DNA of 64,000 bases from Streptomyces hokutonensis (GCF_000376565.1 NZ_BARG01000030.1:62001-126000), one strand, 5' to 3'. Positions 1 to 9,191 are shown, counted from the first letter of the stretch. Made by a program: numbers and translations. The notes: generated by a model not told the origin, from the sequence alone.

Positions 1-412
1 TCCTGGCAGCACCCCGCACATCGAGACCGAACTCGCCCCGGACGAACTGATCACCGCCGTCGAGGTGCCCGGCGTGCCGGTCGCGGCGATGTCCCGATAC
101 CGCAAGGTGCGCGACCGGGCCTCGTACGCGTTCGCCCTGGTCTCGGTGGCCGCGGCGATGGAGGTCCGGGATGGGCGCGTCAGTGCCGTACGGCTGGCGC
201 TCGGCGGCGTCGCCCCCAAGCCCTGGCGGGCACACGAGGCCGAGGAGGCACTGCTCGGGGCTCCGGCCACCGAGGAGTCCTTCGGCCGGGCAGCCGACGC
301 CGCACTCGCCTCAGCGGTCGGGCAGGGTGACAACGACTTCAAGATCGACCTGGCGCGACGCACCCTCGTGGCGACCTTGCGCCGGCTTCTCACGGAGGGG
401 AGCGCCGCATGA
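1..412 (+). CDS. Molybdenum hydroxylase FAD-binding subunit, C-terminal part (partial)
   Basis: The reading frame is open from the left edge, so the start lies outside the window. The visible 136 residues match the C-terminal domain of the FAD subunit of xanthine dehydrogenase-family enzymes: the stretch SRYRKVRDRASYAFALVSV is nearly the same as in the complete FAD subunits at 19869 and 58592. This subunit passes electrons from the Fe-S clusters to FAD and on to the final acceptor. Its TGA overlaps the ATG of the Mo subunit (409), so the two are translationally coupled. The 2Fe-2S subunit gene is expected just upstream, outside the window. Family assignment is firm; the substrate is unknown. 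Confidence 0.9.
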   Translation, partial: PGSTPHIETELAPDELITAVEVPGVPVAAMSRYRKVRDRASYAFALVSVAAAMEVRDGRVSAVRLALGGVAPKPWRAHEAEEALLGAPATEESFGRAADAALASAVGQGDNDFKIDLARRTLVATLRRLLTEGSAA

Positions 413-2628
413 CCGAGACTCTGCCCCGCGCCGGGGCGGGCGACCCCGTCGTCGGCAGGCCGATCGACCGCGTCGACGGCCCCGCCAAGACCACCGGAGC
501 CGCCGTCTATTCCGCCGAGGTCGCCTATCCGGATCTCGCGTACGCCACGCTCGTCCCCGCGACGATCAGTCGCGGTCGGATCACCTCGATCGACACCGCC
601 GCCGCGACCGCCGTACGTGGCGTGATCACCGTCCTCACCCACGAGAACGCGCCCGAGTTGAAGCCGCCGCAGCCGTTCAATCCATTCAACTTCGCCACGT
701 TCGCGGCCGGCACCCAAGTCAACTACCTTAAGACCGACGAGATCTTCTGGGACGGCCAGCCGGTGGCGCTCGTCGTGGCCGAGACCCTGGAGGCGGCACA
801 CGAGGCCGCCGCCTTGGTCCGCGTCGCGTACGAAGAACGTCCGTCCGCCGTGGACTTCGCCGCCGAAGAAGGCAATGCCCAGCCCCAGAAGGCCAACATG
901 GTGCTGCCGAGCGGGGCGAAGAAGGGGGACGCCGAGGCGGCGTTCGCGGCGTCACCGGTCAAGGTCGACCTGCGGTTCACCACCCCGCCCCACAACCACA
1001 ACGCGATCGAACCGCACGCCACGACGGCGGTGTGGGACGGCAACCGGCTCACCGTGCACGACAGCACGCAGAGCATCGACTGGCTGCGCACCCACCTCGC
1101 GCTGCGGTTCGACGTCCAACCGGCGAACGTGCGGGTCGTCTCGACGTACGTGGGCGGCGGCTTCGGCGGCAAGAGCGTGGTCTGGGCCGGCACGATTCTC
1201 ACAGCCCTGGCCGCGCGCGCCATCGACCGGCCGGTGCGCATGATGCTCACCAGGGAAGCGGTTTACCACACCGTCGGCGCGCGGGGAGCCGCCACGCAGC
1301 GGGTCGCGCTCGGCGCCGGCGAGGACGGCAGGCTGACCTCGCTCATCCACACCACCGTCGCCCGCACCAGCCGGGTGGGCGGTCTCCCGGAGACGCTGAC
1401 CAGCCCGTCGCGACACCTTTACGCCACCCCGACCATGTTGCTCCAGCAGCACCTGGTCGAGATGGACCTCATCCCGCCGTCGCCGATGCGCACGCCCAGC
1501 GAGGGGATCGGGAGTTTCGCACTGGAGTCGGCGATAGACGAACTAGCCTACCAGGTCGGCATGGACCCGATCCGGTTCCGCATGCTCAACGAGCCCGCGA
1601 CCAATCCCGTCGACGGCAAGGCGTTCTCCCGCCGGTGGCTGCCGGAGGCCTACGCGCTGGGCGCCGAGCAGTTCGGCTGGAGCGAGCGCACCCCGGAGCC
1701 GGGGTCGATGCGGGACGGCCGTTGGCTGGTCGGCATGGGCGTGGCCACGGCCTTCCATCCGGCCCAGCAGATGGCGGCCAACGTCACGGTCCGGCTGTCC
1801 GTCGACGGCAGTGTGGTGGTCCGCTGCGCTTTCCAGGAGATCGGCGTGGGCGCCGCGACGGTACAGGCGCAGATCGCCGCCGACGCGCTCGGCGTCCCGT
1901 TCGAGAACGTACGAGTCGAATACGGCGACTCGGATCTGCCGAGCAGCGCCGCGGCGATCGGCTCGGTCCAGACCGCCACCGTCGCCAACAGTCTCCTGGA
2001 GGGCTGCGAGAAGCTCAAGAAGCGGCTGCGCAGTCTGGCCCGCAGACACGGCACCACCGGCCAGAGCCACGGGGAGACGCTGGCCAGGGCGGGCCTGCCG
2101 TCCCTTGAGGTGGCGATCGGTTCGGACACCCGGGTCGGGAAGGTGACCGGTCAGGTGAAGTTCTTCACGAGGTTCCTGCGCGAACAGCGGCGCTGGATGA
2201 AGGCCGCCTACGGAGCCCACTTCTGCGAGGTACGGATCGACCAGGACACCGGCGAGGTGCGGGTCGCGCGCTGGACCGGCGTGTTCGACTTCGGCCGCGT
2301 GATCAACACGAAGACGGCCACCAGTCAGCTCCGCGGCGGCATCATCGCGGGGATCGGCATGGCCTTGGGCGAGGAGACCCTCGTGGACCCCCGCAACGGG
2401 CGGATCATGAACCCGAGCCTCGCGGAGTACCACCTCCCCGTCCAGGCCGACATCCCGCAGATCGAGGTCATGTGCCTCGACGAGCCCGACCCGACCATGC
2501 CCCTGGGCCTGACCGGCATCGGAGAGGTCGGTCCCACCGGGGTCGCCGCCGCGATCGCGAACGCCGTTCACCACGCCACCGGCAAGCGGATCCGCGACCT
2601 GCCCCTCACCCTGGACAAGCTGCTGTGA
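409..2628 (+). CDS. Xanthine dehydrogenase-family molybdopterin-binding subunit
   Basis: A 739-residue catalytic subunit of a molybdenum hydroxylase, close in size and order to PaoC/YagR. It binds the molybdenum cofactor and hydroxylates an aldehyde or N-heterocycle with water as oxygen source. Visible family marks are the substrate-domain start (GRPIDRVDGPAKTTGAAVYS), the Mo-cofactor loop GGGFGGK (near residue 250) and the C-terminal GIGEVGP, which carries the catalytic glutamate. ATG 409 has a strong GGAGGGG ribosome site and overlaps the stop of the FAD subunit. It is clearly diverged from the two other Mo subunits in the window (20858, 56427), which resemble each other more. The maturation factor XdhC at 7191 may serve it. 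Substrate is not predictable. Confidence 0.93.
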   Translation: MTETLPRAGAGDPVVGRPIDRVDGPAKTTGAAVYSAEVAYPDLAYATLVPATISRGRITSIDTAAATAVRGVITVLTHENAPELKPPQPFNPFNFATFAAGTQVNYLKTDEIFWDGQPVALVVAETLEAAHEAAALVRVAYEERPSAVDFAAEEGNAQPQKANMVLPSGAKKGDAEAAFAASPVKVDLRFTTPPHNHNAIEPHATTAVWDGNRLTVHDSTQSIDWLRTHLALRFDVQPANVRVVSTYVGGGFGGKSVVWAGTILTALAARAIDRPVRMMLTREAVYHTVGARGAATQRVALGAGEDGRLTSLIHTTVARTSRVGGLPETLTSPSRHLYATPTMLLQQHLVEMDLIPPSPMRTPSEGIGSFALESAIDELAYQVGMDPIRFRMLNEPATNPVDGKAFSRRWLPEAYALGAEQFGWSERTPEPGSMRDGRWLVGMGVATAFHPAQQMAANVTVRLSVDGSVVVRCAFQEIGVGAATVQAQIAADALGVPFENVRVEYGDSDLPSSAAAIGSVQTATVANSLLEGCEKLKKRLRSLARRHGTTGQSHGETLARAGLPSLEVAIGSDTRVGKVTGQVKFFTRFLREQRRWMKAAYGAHFCEVRIDQDTGEVRVARWTGVFDFGRVINTKTATSQLRGGIIAGIGMALGEETLVDPRNGRIMNPSLAEYHLPVQADIPQIEVMCLDEPDPTMPLGLTGIGEVGPTGVAAAIANAVHHATGKRIRDLPLTLDKLL

Positions 2629-2708
2629 TCGTCCGTGCGGGGGAGCTGCCACGGCGGCACCACCGGACCTGAGTCGCACACCCGTCTCGTACCGGGGTAC
2701 GACGCCCG

Positions 2709-2730
2709 CCCCGCGGTCCCGCCCGCGGGG
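2709..2730. terminator. Possible terminator hairpin after the first Mo-hydroxylase operon
   Basis: CCCCGCGG and its exact complement CCGCGGGG are separated by six bases. The stem lies 80 bases after the Mo-subunit stop and before the ABC transporter operon. It has no T-run, as is usual in Streptomyces. Confidence 0.45.
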
Positions 2731-2811
2731 GGACCGGATCGGGGCCCACCCGCTCCTAGCGTTGCTGGTGAGGCGCCCGACAGGCGTCCGTGGCCGAGGG
2801 AAGGCACGCTG

Positions 2812-3750
2812 ATGATCGAGGCACAGGTACTGACCAAACGGTATGGGGAGAAGACCGCGGTGGACCGGCTGGACTTCACCGTGAAGCCGGGGACCGTGAC
2901 CGGTTTCCTGGGCCCCAACGGCGCGGGGAAGTCGACCACGATGCGCATGATCGTCGGACTGGACGCCCCGACGAGCGGCTCCGTGACGGTGAACGGCCGG
3001 CGCTACGCCCAGCACCGGGCCCCGCTCCAGGAGGTCGGCGCGCTCCTGGAGGCGAAGTCGATCCACCCGGGCCGCTCGGCCTACAACCATCTCAACGCGC
3101 TCGCGCTGACGCACGGCATCCCGCGCGGCCGTGTCGACGAGGTCATCGACCTCGCCGGGCTCGGCAGCGTGGCGAAGAAGCGGGCCGGGGCCTTCTCCCT
3201 AGGCATGGGCCAGCGGCTGGGCATCGCGGCGGCGCTGCTCGGTGATCCGCAGATCGTGATGCTGGACGAGCCGGTCAACGGCCTCGATCCGGAGGGCGTG
3301 TTGTGGATCCGCAATCTGCTGACCGGGCTCGCGCAGGAGGGGCGGACGGTGTTCGTCTCCTCGCATCTGATGAGTGAGATGGCACTGGTGGCGGACCACC
3401 TGATCATCGTGGGGCGCGGGCGGCTGCTGGCCGACACGACCGTGCGGGACCTCGTCCGCGAGGCGGGCGGCGACACCGTGCGGGTGGCGACCCAGGACCC
3501 CGCGCGATTGCGGGACGTGCTGGCGGGACCCGGCGTCGACATCACCGGCCAGGTCGGCACCGAGGAACTGCACGTCACCGGGATCAGCGCCCGCGAGATC
3601 GGGCTGAAGGCGGCGGAGCACGGCATCGCGCTGTTCGAACTGAGCCAGCGAACGGTCTCGTTGGAAGAGGCGTTCATGGACCTGACCAGGGATGCGGTGG
3701 AGTACCACGGCACCACGACCGGCATCGACACCCTTGGGAGGGTGGCATGA
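2812..3750 (+). CDS. ABC transporter ATP-binding protein
   Basis: ATPase of a DrrA-like two-gene ABC exporter, 312 residues. Walker A is GPNGAGKST, the signature is SLGMGQRLGIA, and Walker B is MLDEPVNGLDP, followed by the switch region SSHLMSE. The open frame extends upstream to 2635, but ATG 2812 follows GAGGGAAGG and begins the conserved IEAQVLTKRYG, so it is preferred. The gene is coupled to the permease (ATGA overlap at 3747). A two-component system follows in the same direction, an arrangement typical of systems that sense and export membrane-active compounds or antibiotics. The exported substrate is unknown. Confidence 0.92.
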   Translation: MIEAQVLTKRYGEKTAVDRLDFTVKPGTVTGFLGPNGAGKSTTMRMIVGLDAPTSGSVTVNGRRYAQHRAPLQEVGALLEAKSIHPGRSAYNHLNALALTHGIPRGRVDEVIDLAGLGSVAKKRAGAFSLGMGQRLGIAAALLGDPQIVMLDEPVNGLDPEGVLWIRNLLTGLAQEGRTVFVSSHLMSEMALVADHLIIVGRGRLLADTTVRDLVREAGGDTVRVATQDPARLRDVLAGPGVDITGQVGTEELHVTGISAREIGLKAAEHGIALFELSQRTVSLEEAFMDLTRDAVEYHGTTTGIDTLGRVA

Positions 3751-4580
3751 GTTCCCTTACCGCTACCCCCGAGCCCCGGCTCAGCCCGGCCGAATCGCCC
3801 CGCCCCGCCTACAGGGTGACCGGATGGCGCGTGCTGCGCTCGGAGTGGGCCAAGCTCTGGTCCCTGCGCTCGACATGGATCACGCTGACGCTCGGCCTGA
3901 TGTTCCTGCTCGTGTTCGGACTGATCATTTCCTGGCAGTTCAACGCCGGAAACCTGGACAGCGACTTCGACACGTCCAAGGCCGTGGACTTGTCCCTGTT
4001 CGGTGTCCCCTTCGCGCAACTGGCCCTCGGAGTCCTCGGAGTGCTCGTGATGGCAGGGGAGTACTCGACCGGAATGATCCGGTCCACGCTGGCGGCGGTG
4101 CCGCGCCGGCTGCCGGTGCTGTGGTCCAAGGCGGCGCTGTACGGGCTGGTGGCGGCGGTGGTCGCCTCGGCCGGCGCGTTCGTGGCCTTCCTCGTCGGCA
4201 GCCAGATCGTCTCCGGCACCGAGGCGGCGCAGAGCCTGTCGGACGCGGGCGTCCTGCGGTCGCTGCTGGGCGCGGGCCTCTACCTCGGTCTGATCGGGGT
4301 GATCAGTGTGGGCCTCGGCGCGCTGCTGCGGTCGGTGGCGGGCGGCATCTCGGTGCTGGTCGGAGTGTTCGTCCTGCTTCCCGGGCTGACCTCGCTGCTG
4401 CCCAGCTCCTGGGAGGACAACATCAGCCCCTACCTGCCGAGCAACGCCGGCGAGTCCATGTTCGCCCTGACACACGACTCCACCACCCTGTCCCCCGGGG
4501 CGGGACTGGTGGTCTTCCTCGGCTGGACGGCGCTCACGCTGGCGGGCGCGGCCTACCGGCTCAAGCGCAACGACGTCTGA
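3747..4580 (+). CDS. ABC transporter permease (ABC-2 type)
   Basis: A 277-residue integral membrane protein with about six hydrophobic segments, beginning after a roughly 40-residue proline-rich cytosolic tail (first helix STWITLTLGLMFLLVFGLI). The sequence EYSTGMIRSTLAAVPRR is typical of the cytoplasmic loop of Streptomyces ABC-2 permeases. It should form the membrane channel for the ATPase encoded just upstream, with which it overlaps by four bases. GGGAGG lies seven bases before ATG 3747. Function is an inferred drug or peptide exporter; no substrate signal is visible. Confidence 0.9.
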   Translation: MSSLTATPEPRLSPAESPRPAYRVTGWRVLRSEWAKLWSLRSTWITLTLGLMFLLVFGLIISWQFNAGNLDSDFDTSKAVDLSLFGVPFAQLALGVLGVLVMAGEYSTGMIRSTLAAVPRRLPVLWSKAALYGLVAAVVASAGAFVAFLVGSQIVSGTEAAQSLSDAGVLRSLLGAGLYLGLIGVISVGLGALLRSVAGGISVLVGVFVLLPGLTSLLPSSWEDNISPYLPSNAGESMFALTHDSTTLSPGAGLVVFLGWTALTLAGAAYRLKRNDV

Positions 4581-4599
4581 CCGCCTGGACAGCAGACAG

Positions 4600-5889
4600 G
4601 TGACCTTCGTGAGCATCGACGACACCGGCGGTATGGGACCCCTGGTCGCCCGGCTGAACCGCGGCGCCCAGCGGTTGCGGAACGCGGACCGTGCCCGTCC
4701 CTGGGTGCTGGACACCGCCGTGGTCGTCGTGGCCGTCGTGATGTTCTGTCTGCCGGACGTACTGCCCGCGGGGAGCGGGGACGACGGTCCGCGCAAGATT
4801 CGTCTCACGCTCACCGAGCTGCCCCTGGCGGCGACGCTGGCGCTGCAGGCCGGGCTGGTACTGCCCCTGCTGTGGCGGCGACGGAGACCGCTGACTGCCT
4901 TCGGGGTCATCGCGGCCGTGTTCGTGCTCCAGTGGGCGCTCGGTGCCGGACTGCGCGCGGACATCGCCCTCTTCGTCGCCCTGTACAGCCTGGCCCTGCA
5001 CGGCAGACTTTCGCAGCTGCCGTGGGCCGGCGCCGTCACGGCGGGGGCGATGACGCTGGCCGCGGTCCGGGTGTCGGCGTCCGTGCCCGTCTGGGACGCG
5101 CTGTTCTTCCTGTTCAGCACGGCGACTGCGGCCCTCGCGCTCGGCCTCGTGATCCGGTTCCGCCGGGCCCAGCTCGCCGGGTTGCGGGAGCGGGCGGCCC
5201 GGCTGGAGATCGAGCGCGACCAGCGCAGCAGGCTGGCGACCGCCACCGAACGCGCCCGGGTGGCCCGGGAGATGCACGACATCGTCGGCCACAACCTGGC
5301 CGTCATCGTCAGCCTCGCCGACGCGGGCGCGTACGCCGCGAACACCGCTCCGGAACGCGGCAAGGAAGCGCTGCACCTGATCGGCGACACCGGCCGCCAG
5401 GCCCTCGGCGAGCTGCGCAGGACGCTCGGCGTGCTGCGCGAGGCTGCGAACAGCCCGTCGTCCGGGCCTCCGCTCAGCCCGCAGCCCGGCATGACGGACA
5501 TCGAGATGCTGTGTGCCGGCGTTCGGGCCGCAGGCCCCAGGGTCGTCTATCGGACCAGCGGTGACCTGGACGCCCTGGACCAAGGGGTGCAGCTGACGGC
5601 GTATCGCATCGTCCAGGAAGCCCTCACCAACGCGCTCAAGCACGCCGGCGCCGAGACCTGGGTGAATCTGTCGATCGCCGTCGAGGACACGCGACTGGAG
5701 ATCCGCGTCCAGGACACCGGCGCGCCGGGCGGCCCGGCGACACCGCGCAACGAGGAAGGACACGGCCTGGTGGGCATGCGGGAGAGAGCGGCACTCTACG
5801 GCGGGATCGTGAGCGCGGGACCGTCGGGGGAGGGAGGCTGGAGTGTGGAGGTCACCCTCGACCTCACGCCCCAGGGAGGTGACCGGTGA
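4600..5889 (+). CDS. Sensor histidine kinase (HisKA_3 / NarL type)
   Basis: A 429-residue membrane sensor kinase. Four or five hydrophobic segments lie between residues 35 and 185, followed by a coiled linker, the dimerisation box REMHDIVGHNLAV with phospho-acceptor His226, and an ATPase domain with QEALTNALKHA and GHGLVGMRERA. The family normally autophosphorylates and passes phosphate to a LuxR-type regulator, here encoded immediately downstream with an overlapping stop/start. GTG 4600 is used as start because it follows GACAGG; GTG 4609 is possible. Close linkage to the ABC exporter at 2812-4580 suggests it controls that transporter. Confidence 0.92.
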   Translation: MTFVSIDDTGGMGPLVARLNRGAQRLRNADRARPWVLDTAVVVVAVVMFCLPDVLPAGSGDDGPRKIRLTLTELPLAATLALQAGLVLPLLWRRRRPLTAFGVIAAVFVLQWALGAGLRADIALFVALYSLALHGRLSQLPWAGAVTAGAMTLAAVRVSASVPVWDALFFLFSTATAALALGLVIRFRRAQLAGLRERAARLEIERDQRSRLATATERARVAREMHDIVGHNLAVIVSLADAGAYAANTAPERGKEALHLIGDTGRQALGELRRTLGVLREAANSPSSGPPLSPQPGMTDIEMLCAGVRAAGPRVVYRTSGDLDALDQGVQLTAYRIVQEALTNALKHAGAETWVNLSIAVEDTRLEIRVQDTGAPGGPATPRNEEGHGLVGMRERAALYGGIVSAGPSGEGGWSVEVTLDLTPQGGDR

Positions 5890-6554
5890 CCACGGTGCTC
5901 ATCGTCGACGACCAGCCGCTCCAGCGCTACGCCTTCCGCCTGCTGCTGGAATCCGCCCCCGAGACCACCGTGCTGGGCGAGGCCGCGCACGGCACCGAAG
6001 CGGTCCGCCTCACGGCCGAACTGCGCCCCGACGTCGTCCTCATGGACATCCGCATGCCCGGCATGGATGGCATCGAGGCGACCCGCCGTATCGTCGCCGC
6101 CGGGGACCGCTCCCGCATCCTCGTCCTGACCACCTTCGACCTCGACGAGTACGTCCACGCCGCTCTGCGCGCGGGCGCCAGCGGGTTCCTGCTGAAGGAC
6201 GTGCGCCCCGAGGAACTTCTGGCCGGTATCCGGGCCGTAGCCGCCGGGGATGCTGTGATCGCGCCCGCGCTCACCCGCCGTCTCCTGGACGAGTACGCCC
6301 AGCACGTCCCGGAACCGGTCGACGGCCCGGCCCAGGAAGCGAGGTTGAACGGTCTCACCGACCGGGAGCGCGAGATCCTCGTCGCCATCGGCAAGGGCTG
6401 GACCAACGGCGAGATCGCCGCCCACTTCGTCGTGGCCGAGTCAACGGTCAAGAGCCACGTCCGCAGCATCCTGTCCAAGATCGGCGCCCGCGACCGCATC
6501 CAGGCGGTGATCTTCGCCTACGACCTGGGACTCGCCCGCCCCAAGTCCGGCTGA
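5886..6554 (+). CDS. LuxR-family response regulator
   Basis: A 222-residue response regulator. The receiver domain has the acidic pair D8/D9 and the phospho-acceptor D54 in VVLMDIRMPG, and the C-terminal LuxR-type helix-turn-helix runs from LTDREREILVAIGKG to STVKSHVRSILSK. It is the partner of the kinase at 4600, whose stop codon it overlaps (GTG 5886, GGGAGG upstream). It most likely activates the ABC exporter operon. A strong bidirectional hairpin follows the gene. Confidence 0.93.
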   Translation: MTTVLIVDDQPLQRYAFRLLLESAPETTVLGEAAHGTEAVRLTAELRPDVVLMDIRMPGMDGIEATRRIVAAGDRSRILVLTTFDLDEYVHAALRAGASGFLLKDVRPEELLAGIRAVAAGDAVIAPALTRRLLDEYAQHVPEPVDGPAQEARLNGLTDREREILVAIGKGWTNGEIAAHFVVAESTVKSHVRSILSKIGARDRIQAVIFAYDLGLARPKSG

Positions 6555-6558
6555 GCGG

Positions 6559-6598
6559 CACCGCGTCCCGCCGACCGAGCGGCCGGCGGGACGCGGTG
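6559..6598. terminator. Bidirectional terminator hairpin
   Basis: Fifteen-base arms (CACCGCGTCCCGCCG and its exact complement) flank a ten-base loop between two convergent genes. It should end transcription from both sides. Confidence 0.8.
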
Positions 6599-6611
6599 GA
6601 CGTGGCGTGTG

Positions 6612-7145
6612 TCAGAACATGCCGTTGTCGTTGGCCGAGGTCTCGGGCACCTGCGTCGAGGCGTCCCAGTGCTCGACGATCTTGCCGTTCTGCACCCGGA
6701 AGATGTCGATCGCCGCGGTGCCGCGGTCGGTCGGGGAGACCGTGATGTGCGTGTGCAGCGTCACGAAGTCACCGTCGACGAGGACCCGCTTGAAGTCCAC
6801 GTTCACGTTCGGCACCGCCTTTACGAACCCCGTCGCCCAGGTGACCCACCCCTCCTTGCCGTCGGCGACGTTGGGGTTGTGCTGGACGAGGTCGCCCAGG
6901 TAGCGGTCGGCGGCCTCCTGAGGCTGCTTCTGGTTGATACCGAGGTCCACGAAGCCGAGCACGATCCGCTTGTTGCGGGTCTCCTTGGCGGTGTGACCGG
7001 ACGGCGTGGCGACCGTGGTGGACGACCTGGGTGCGGTGTCGGTGTCCGCGTTGGCGAACGCGGTGGTGCCTACGGTCAGTGCGGCCGTGGTGAGGACACC
7101 GACACCGACGAGAGTGACGCGGCGGCTGAGTCTGCGGGACTTCAT
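6612..7145 (-). CDS. Secreted SnoaL/NTF2-like protein
   Basis: A 177-residue protein with a Sec- or Tat-like leader (MKSRRLSRRVTLVGVG, then a hydrophobic stretch ending AFANADTD) and an NTF2-like cone-fold domain of the SnoaL type (ETRNKRIVLGFVDLGINQ at its start, DIFRVQNGKIVEHWD at its end). SnoaL-like proteins are small isomerases, cyclases or binding proteins; exported members are poorly understood. It starts 45 bases after the xdhC stop on the same strand, with GGAG in front of its ATG, so it is probably cotranscribed with xdhC and shares its control. Specific role unknown. Confidence 0.8.
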   Translation of the reverse strand: MKSRRLSRRVTLVGVGVLTTAALTVGTTAFANADTDTAPRSSTTVATPSGHTAKETRNKRIVLGFVDLGINQKQPQEAADRYLGDLVQHNPNVADGKEGWVTWATGFVKAVPNVNVDFKRVLVDGDFVTLHTHITVSPTDRGTAAIDIFRVQNGKIVEHWDASTQVPETSANDNGMF

Positions 7146-7190
7146 GACTGTCTCCAGTGGGGTGTGGTGAAGTGCGGTGATTTCGGGGAT

Positions 7191-8336
7191 TCAGGCTGCA
7201 TCCACGGCCGCGGGCGGTGCCGGGGTGCGGTGGATGGGGGTCTGGGTGCCGGCGAGGGGGACACCGGTGCCGCCGTGTCGCGCGGCGATGATCTCGGCGG
7301 CGATGGAGAGGGCGGTCTCCTCGGGCGTGCGGGCGCCGAGGTCGAGGCCGATGGGTGAGCGGAGCCGGGCCAACTCGCGCTCGGTCAGGCCGGCTTCACG
7401 CAGCCTGCGCTCGCGGTCGGTGTGGGTGCGGCGGGAGCCCATGGCGCCGATGTAGGCGACCGGCATGCGCAGGGCCTGCTGGAGGAGGGGGATGTCGAAT
7501 TTGGCGTCGTGGGTGAGGACGCACAGGGCGGTGCGGGTGTCGGTCTGGGTGTTGCGCAGGTAGCGGTGGGGCCAGTCGACGACGATCTCGTCGGCCTCGG
7601 GGAAGCGGGCGCGGGTGGCGAAGACGGGGCGGGCGTCGCAGACGGTGACGTGGTAGCCGAGGAACTTGCCGGCGCGGACGAGTGCGGCGGCGAAGTCGAT
7701 GGCGCCGAACACGATCATGCGGGGTGGCGGGGCGTGTGTCTCGACGAGCAGGGTCAGGCCGCCGGGACAGAGGGATCCGTCTTCGGAGAGTTCGACCGTG
7801 CCGGTGCGCCCAGCCCGCAGCAGCCCCTGCGCTTGGGTGGCGGCTGCGCGTGCCAACTCGGGGCGGTCGTCTGTGTGCGAGCTCTCGTGGGTGCCGTCGG
7901 CGTGGACGAGCAGGCTTGCGCCGAGGAGGTCGGCCGGGCCGCGGACGATCCGGGCGAGGGCCACGGGTTCGCCGCGGCTGATGGCGCTCACGGCGGAGCC
8001 GAGCACAGCCCTGGTCGGCGCGTCGGTGGTGACGGGTGTGACGAGGATGTCGATGGTGCCGCCGCAGGTCAATCCGATGGCGAAGGCGTCCTCGTCGCTG
8101 TACCCGAACCGCTCGATGCGGCTCCTGCCGTCCTGGAGCGCCTGTCTGCACAGGTCGTACACCGCCGCCTCGACGCACCCGCCGGACACCGATCCGACGG
8201 CCGTCCCGTCGCTGTCCACGGCGAGGGCCGCCCCGAGCCCGCGCGGCGCGCTGCCGCTGACGCCGACGACGGTCGCCACCGCGAACTCCCGGCCCTCTTC
8301 GAGCCAGCGACCCAATTCTCGGGAAATATCAAGCAC
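7191..8336 (-). CDS. XdhC/CoxI-family molybdenum cofactor maturation protein
   Basis: A 381-residue protein with the N-terminal XdhC domain (ATVVGVSGSAPRGLGAALAV, then SVSGGCVEAAVYDLC) and the C-terminal Rossmann domain (MIVFGAIDFAAALVRAGKFLGYHVTVCDARP, then YIGAMGSRRTH). XdhC/PaoD proteins bind the Mo cofactor, promote its sulfuration or modification and hand it to xanthine dehydrogenase-family enzymes, so this gene probably serves one or more of the three Mo hydroxylases in the window. GTG 8336 has GGAG seven bases upstream. Its promoter (8492-8545) carries the shared double operator. A vestige of what looks like another xdhC start lies at 22983. Confidence 0.9.
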   Translation of the reverse strand: MLDISRELGRWLEEGREFAVATVVGVSGSAPRGLGAALAVDSDGTAVGSVSGGCVEAAVYDLCRQALQDGRSRIERFGYSDEDAFAIGLTCGGTIDILVTPVTTDAPTRAVLGSAVSAISRGEPVALARIVRGPADLLGASLLVHADGTHESSHTDDRPELARAAATQAQGLLRAGRTGTVELSEDGSLCPGGLTLLVETHAPPPRMIVFGAIDFAAALVRAGKFLGYHVTVCDARPVFATRARFPEADEIVVDWPHRYLRNTQTDTRTALCVLTHDAKFDIPLLQQALRMPVAYIGAMGSRRTHTDRERRLREAGLTERELARLRSPIGLDLGARTPEETALSIAAEIIAARHGGTGVPLAGTQTPIHRTPAPPAAVDAA

Positions 8337-8485
8337 TTGGTTACTCCGTGGACAGGGCCCGATCAGTACGGGAGGGCGCCTGGATGCGTCAGGGCACGCC
8401 AGACCGCGCCAGCGAGGAGAGTGGAGGACAATGCGGACCTGCGGGGGTCTCGCCCACTGATGCGCACGTGGAGGGCGTTATGGTG

Positions 8486-8545
8486 GATATAAGCGGACTG
8501 GTGTCCGCTAAGTCAGAACGTAGCGGACAGTTATCCGGTTAGCAA
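8486..8545 (-). promoter_or_regulatory. Divergent xdhC/tetR control region with paired palindromic operators
   Basis: Reading leftward (towards xdhC): -35 TTGCTA (8540-8545), a 17-bp spacer that is also an 18-bp operator (8522-8539), -10 TACGTT (8517-8522), then a second operator AGCGGAC-TGGT-GTCCGCT at 8492-8509 near the expected start of transcription. The operator centres are 30 bp apart, about three helical turns. Reading rightward, 8492-8509 also fits between a weak GATATA (8486-8491) and a -10-like TAAGTC (8509-8514), which could drive tetR. A repressor bound here would block both genes. Confidence 0.8.
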
Positions 8546-8577
8546 GGGTTGTGGGCATGAGCCCCGGAGGAGGGGAA

Positions 8578-9159
8578 GTGGACTCCAGGAACGACGGGCC
8601 TCAGCGCTCGGACGCGCAGCGCAATCGGGAGCGAATCCTGGAGGTGGCGCTTGCCGAGCTGTCGCGCGCCGAGGACGTCCCGCTGAGCCTGATCGCCAAG
8701 AAGGCGGGGGTCGGGCAGGGCACGTTCTATCGCAACTTCCCCAACCGTGAAGCGCTCGTCCTGGAGGTCTACCGTCACGAGGTGATGGTGCTCACCGACG
8801 CGGCGGCGGAACTGCTCAAGACCCGGGCTCCGGACGAAGCGCTGCGTGAGTGGATGGAGCAGCTCGCCCGCTTCGCCGTCGCCAAGGTCGGCCTGTCGGA
8901 CGCGATGCGGCAGATCGTCGGAACGTCGGCCGGCCCGGCCCAGCCGGGCTACGCGCTCGTGGTCGAGGCGATCGAGGCGCTGCTCGCCGCCAATCACGAG
9001 GTGGGCACCCTCCGTCCGGGGCTGACGGCCGACGACTTCATCCTGGCCATCGCCGGCATCTGGCAGATCGACTCCAGCGGGGACTGGCAGGCCCAGAGTG
9101 CGCGGCTTCTGGATCTCGTCATGGACGGGCTGTGTGCGGGGGCGCCCGGGCCTGGCTGA
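8578..9159 (+). CDS. TetR-family transcriptional repressor
   Basis: A 193-residue one-component regulator. The N-terminal helix-turn-helix (SLIAKKAGVGQGTFYRNFPNR) is typical of TetR proteins; the C-terminal ligand-binding domain resembles that of many Streptomyces TetR proteins and gives no ligand. The frame is open from GTG 8551, but GTG 8578 has an excellent GGAGG seven bases upstream and precedes the conserved QRSDAQRNRERILE, so it is preferred. It lies between two copies of the paired operator (8492-8539 and 9198-9243) and is the best candidate to bind the six similar promoters in the window. It resembles the TetR protein at 46770 (both have DAQRNRE and a G-GT-YR-FP-RE recognition segment). 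Confidence 0.9.
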   Translation: MDSRNDGPQRSDAQRNRERILEVALAELSRAEDVPLSLIAKKAGVGQGTFYRNFPNREALVLEVYRHEVMVLTDAAAELLKTRAPDEALREWMEQLARFAVAKVGLSDAMRQIVGTSAGPAQPGYALVVEAIEALLAANHEVGTLRPGLTADDFILAIAGIWQIDSSGDWQAQSARLLDLVMDGLCAGAPGPG

Positions 9160-9191
9160 TGGCCCGAAGGTCGGCTCCTGTGTGACCGAGC

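Noticed and set aside
3081..5501. 806-codon open frame on the minus strand opposite the ABC/kinase genes
   Set aside because: It lies wholly antisense to four well-supported genes, is rich in Arg/Ser/Pro without motifs, and is the usual shadow frame of high-GC coding DNA.
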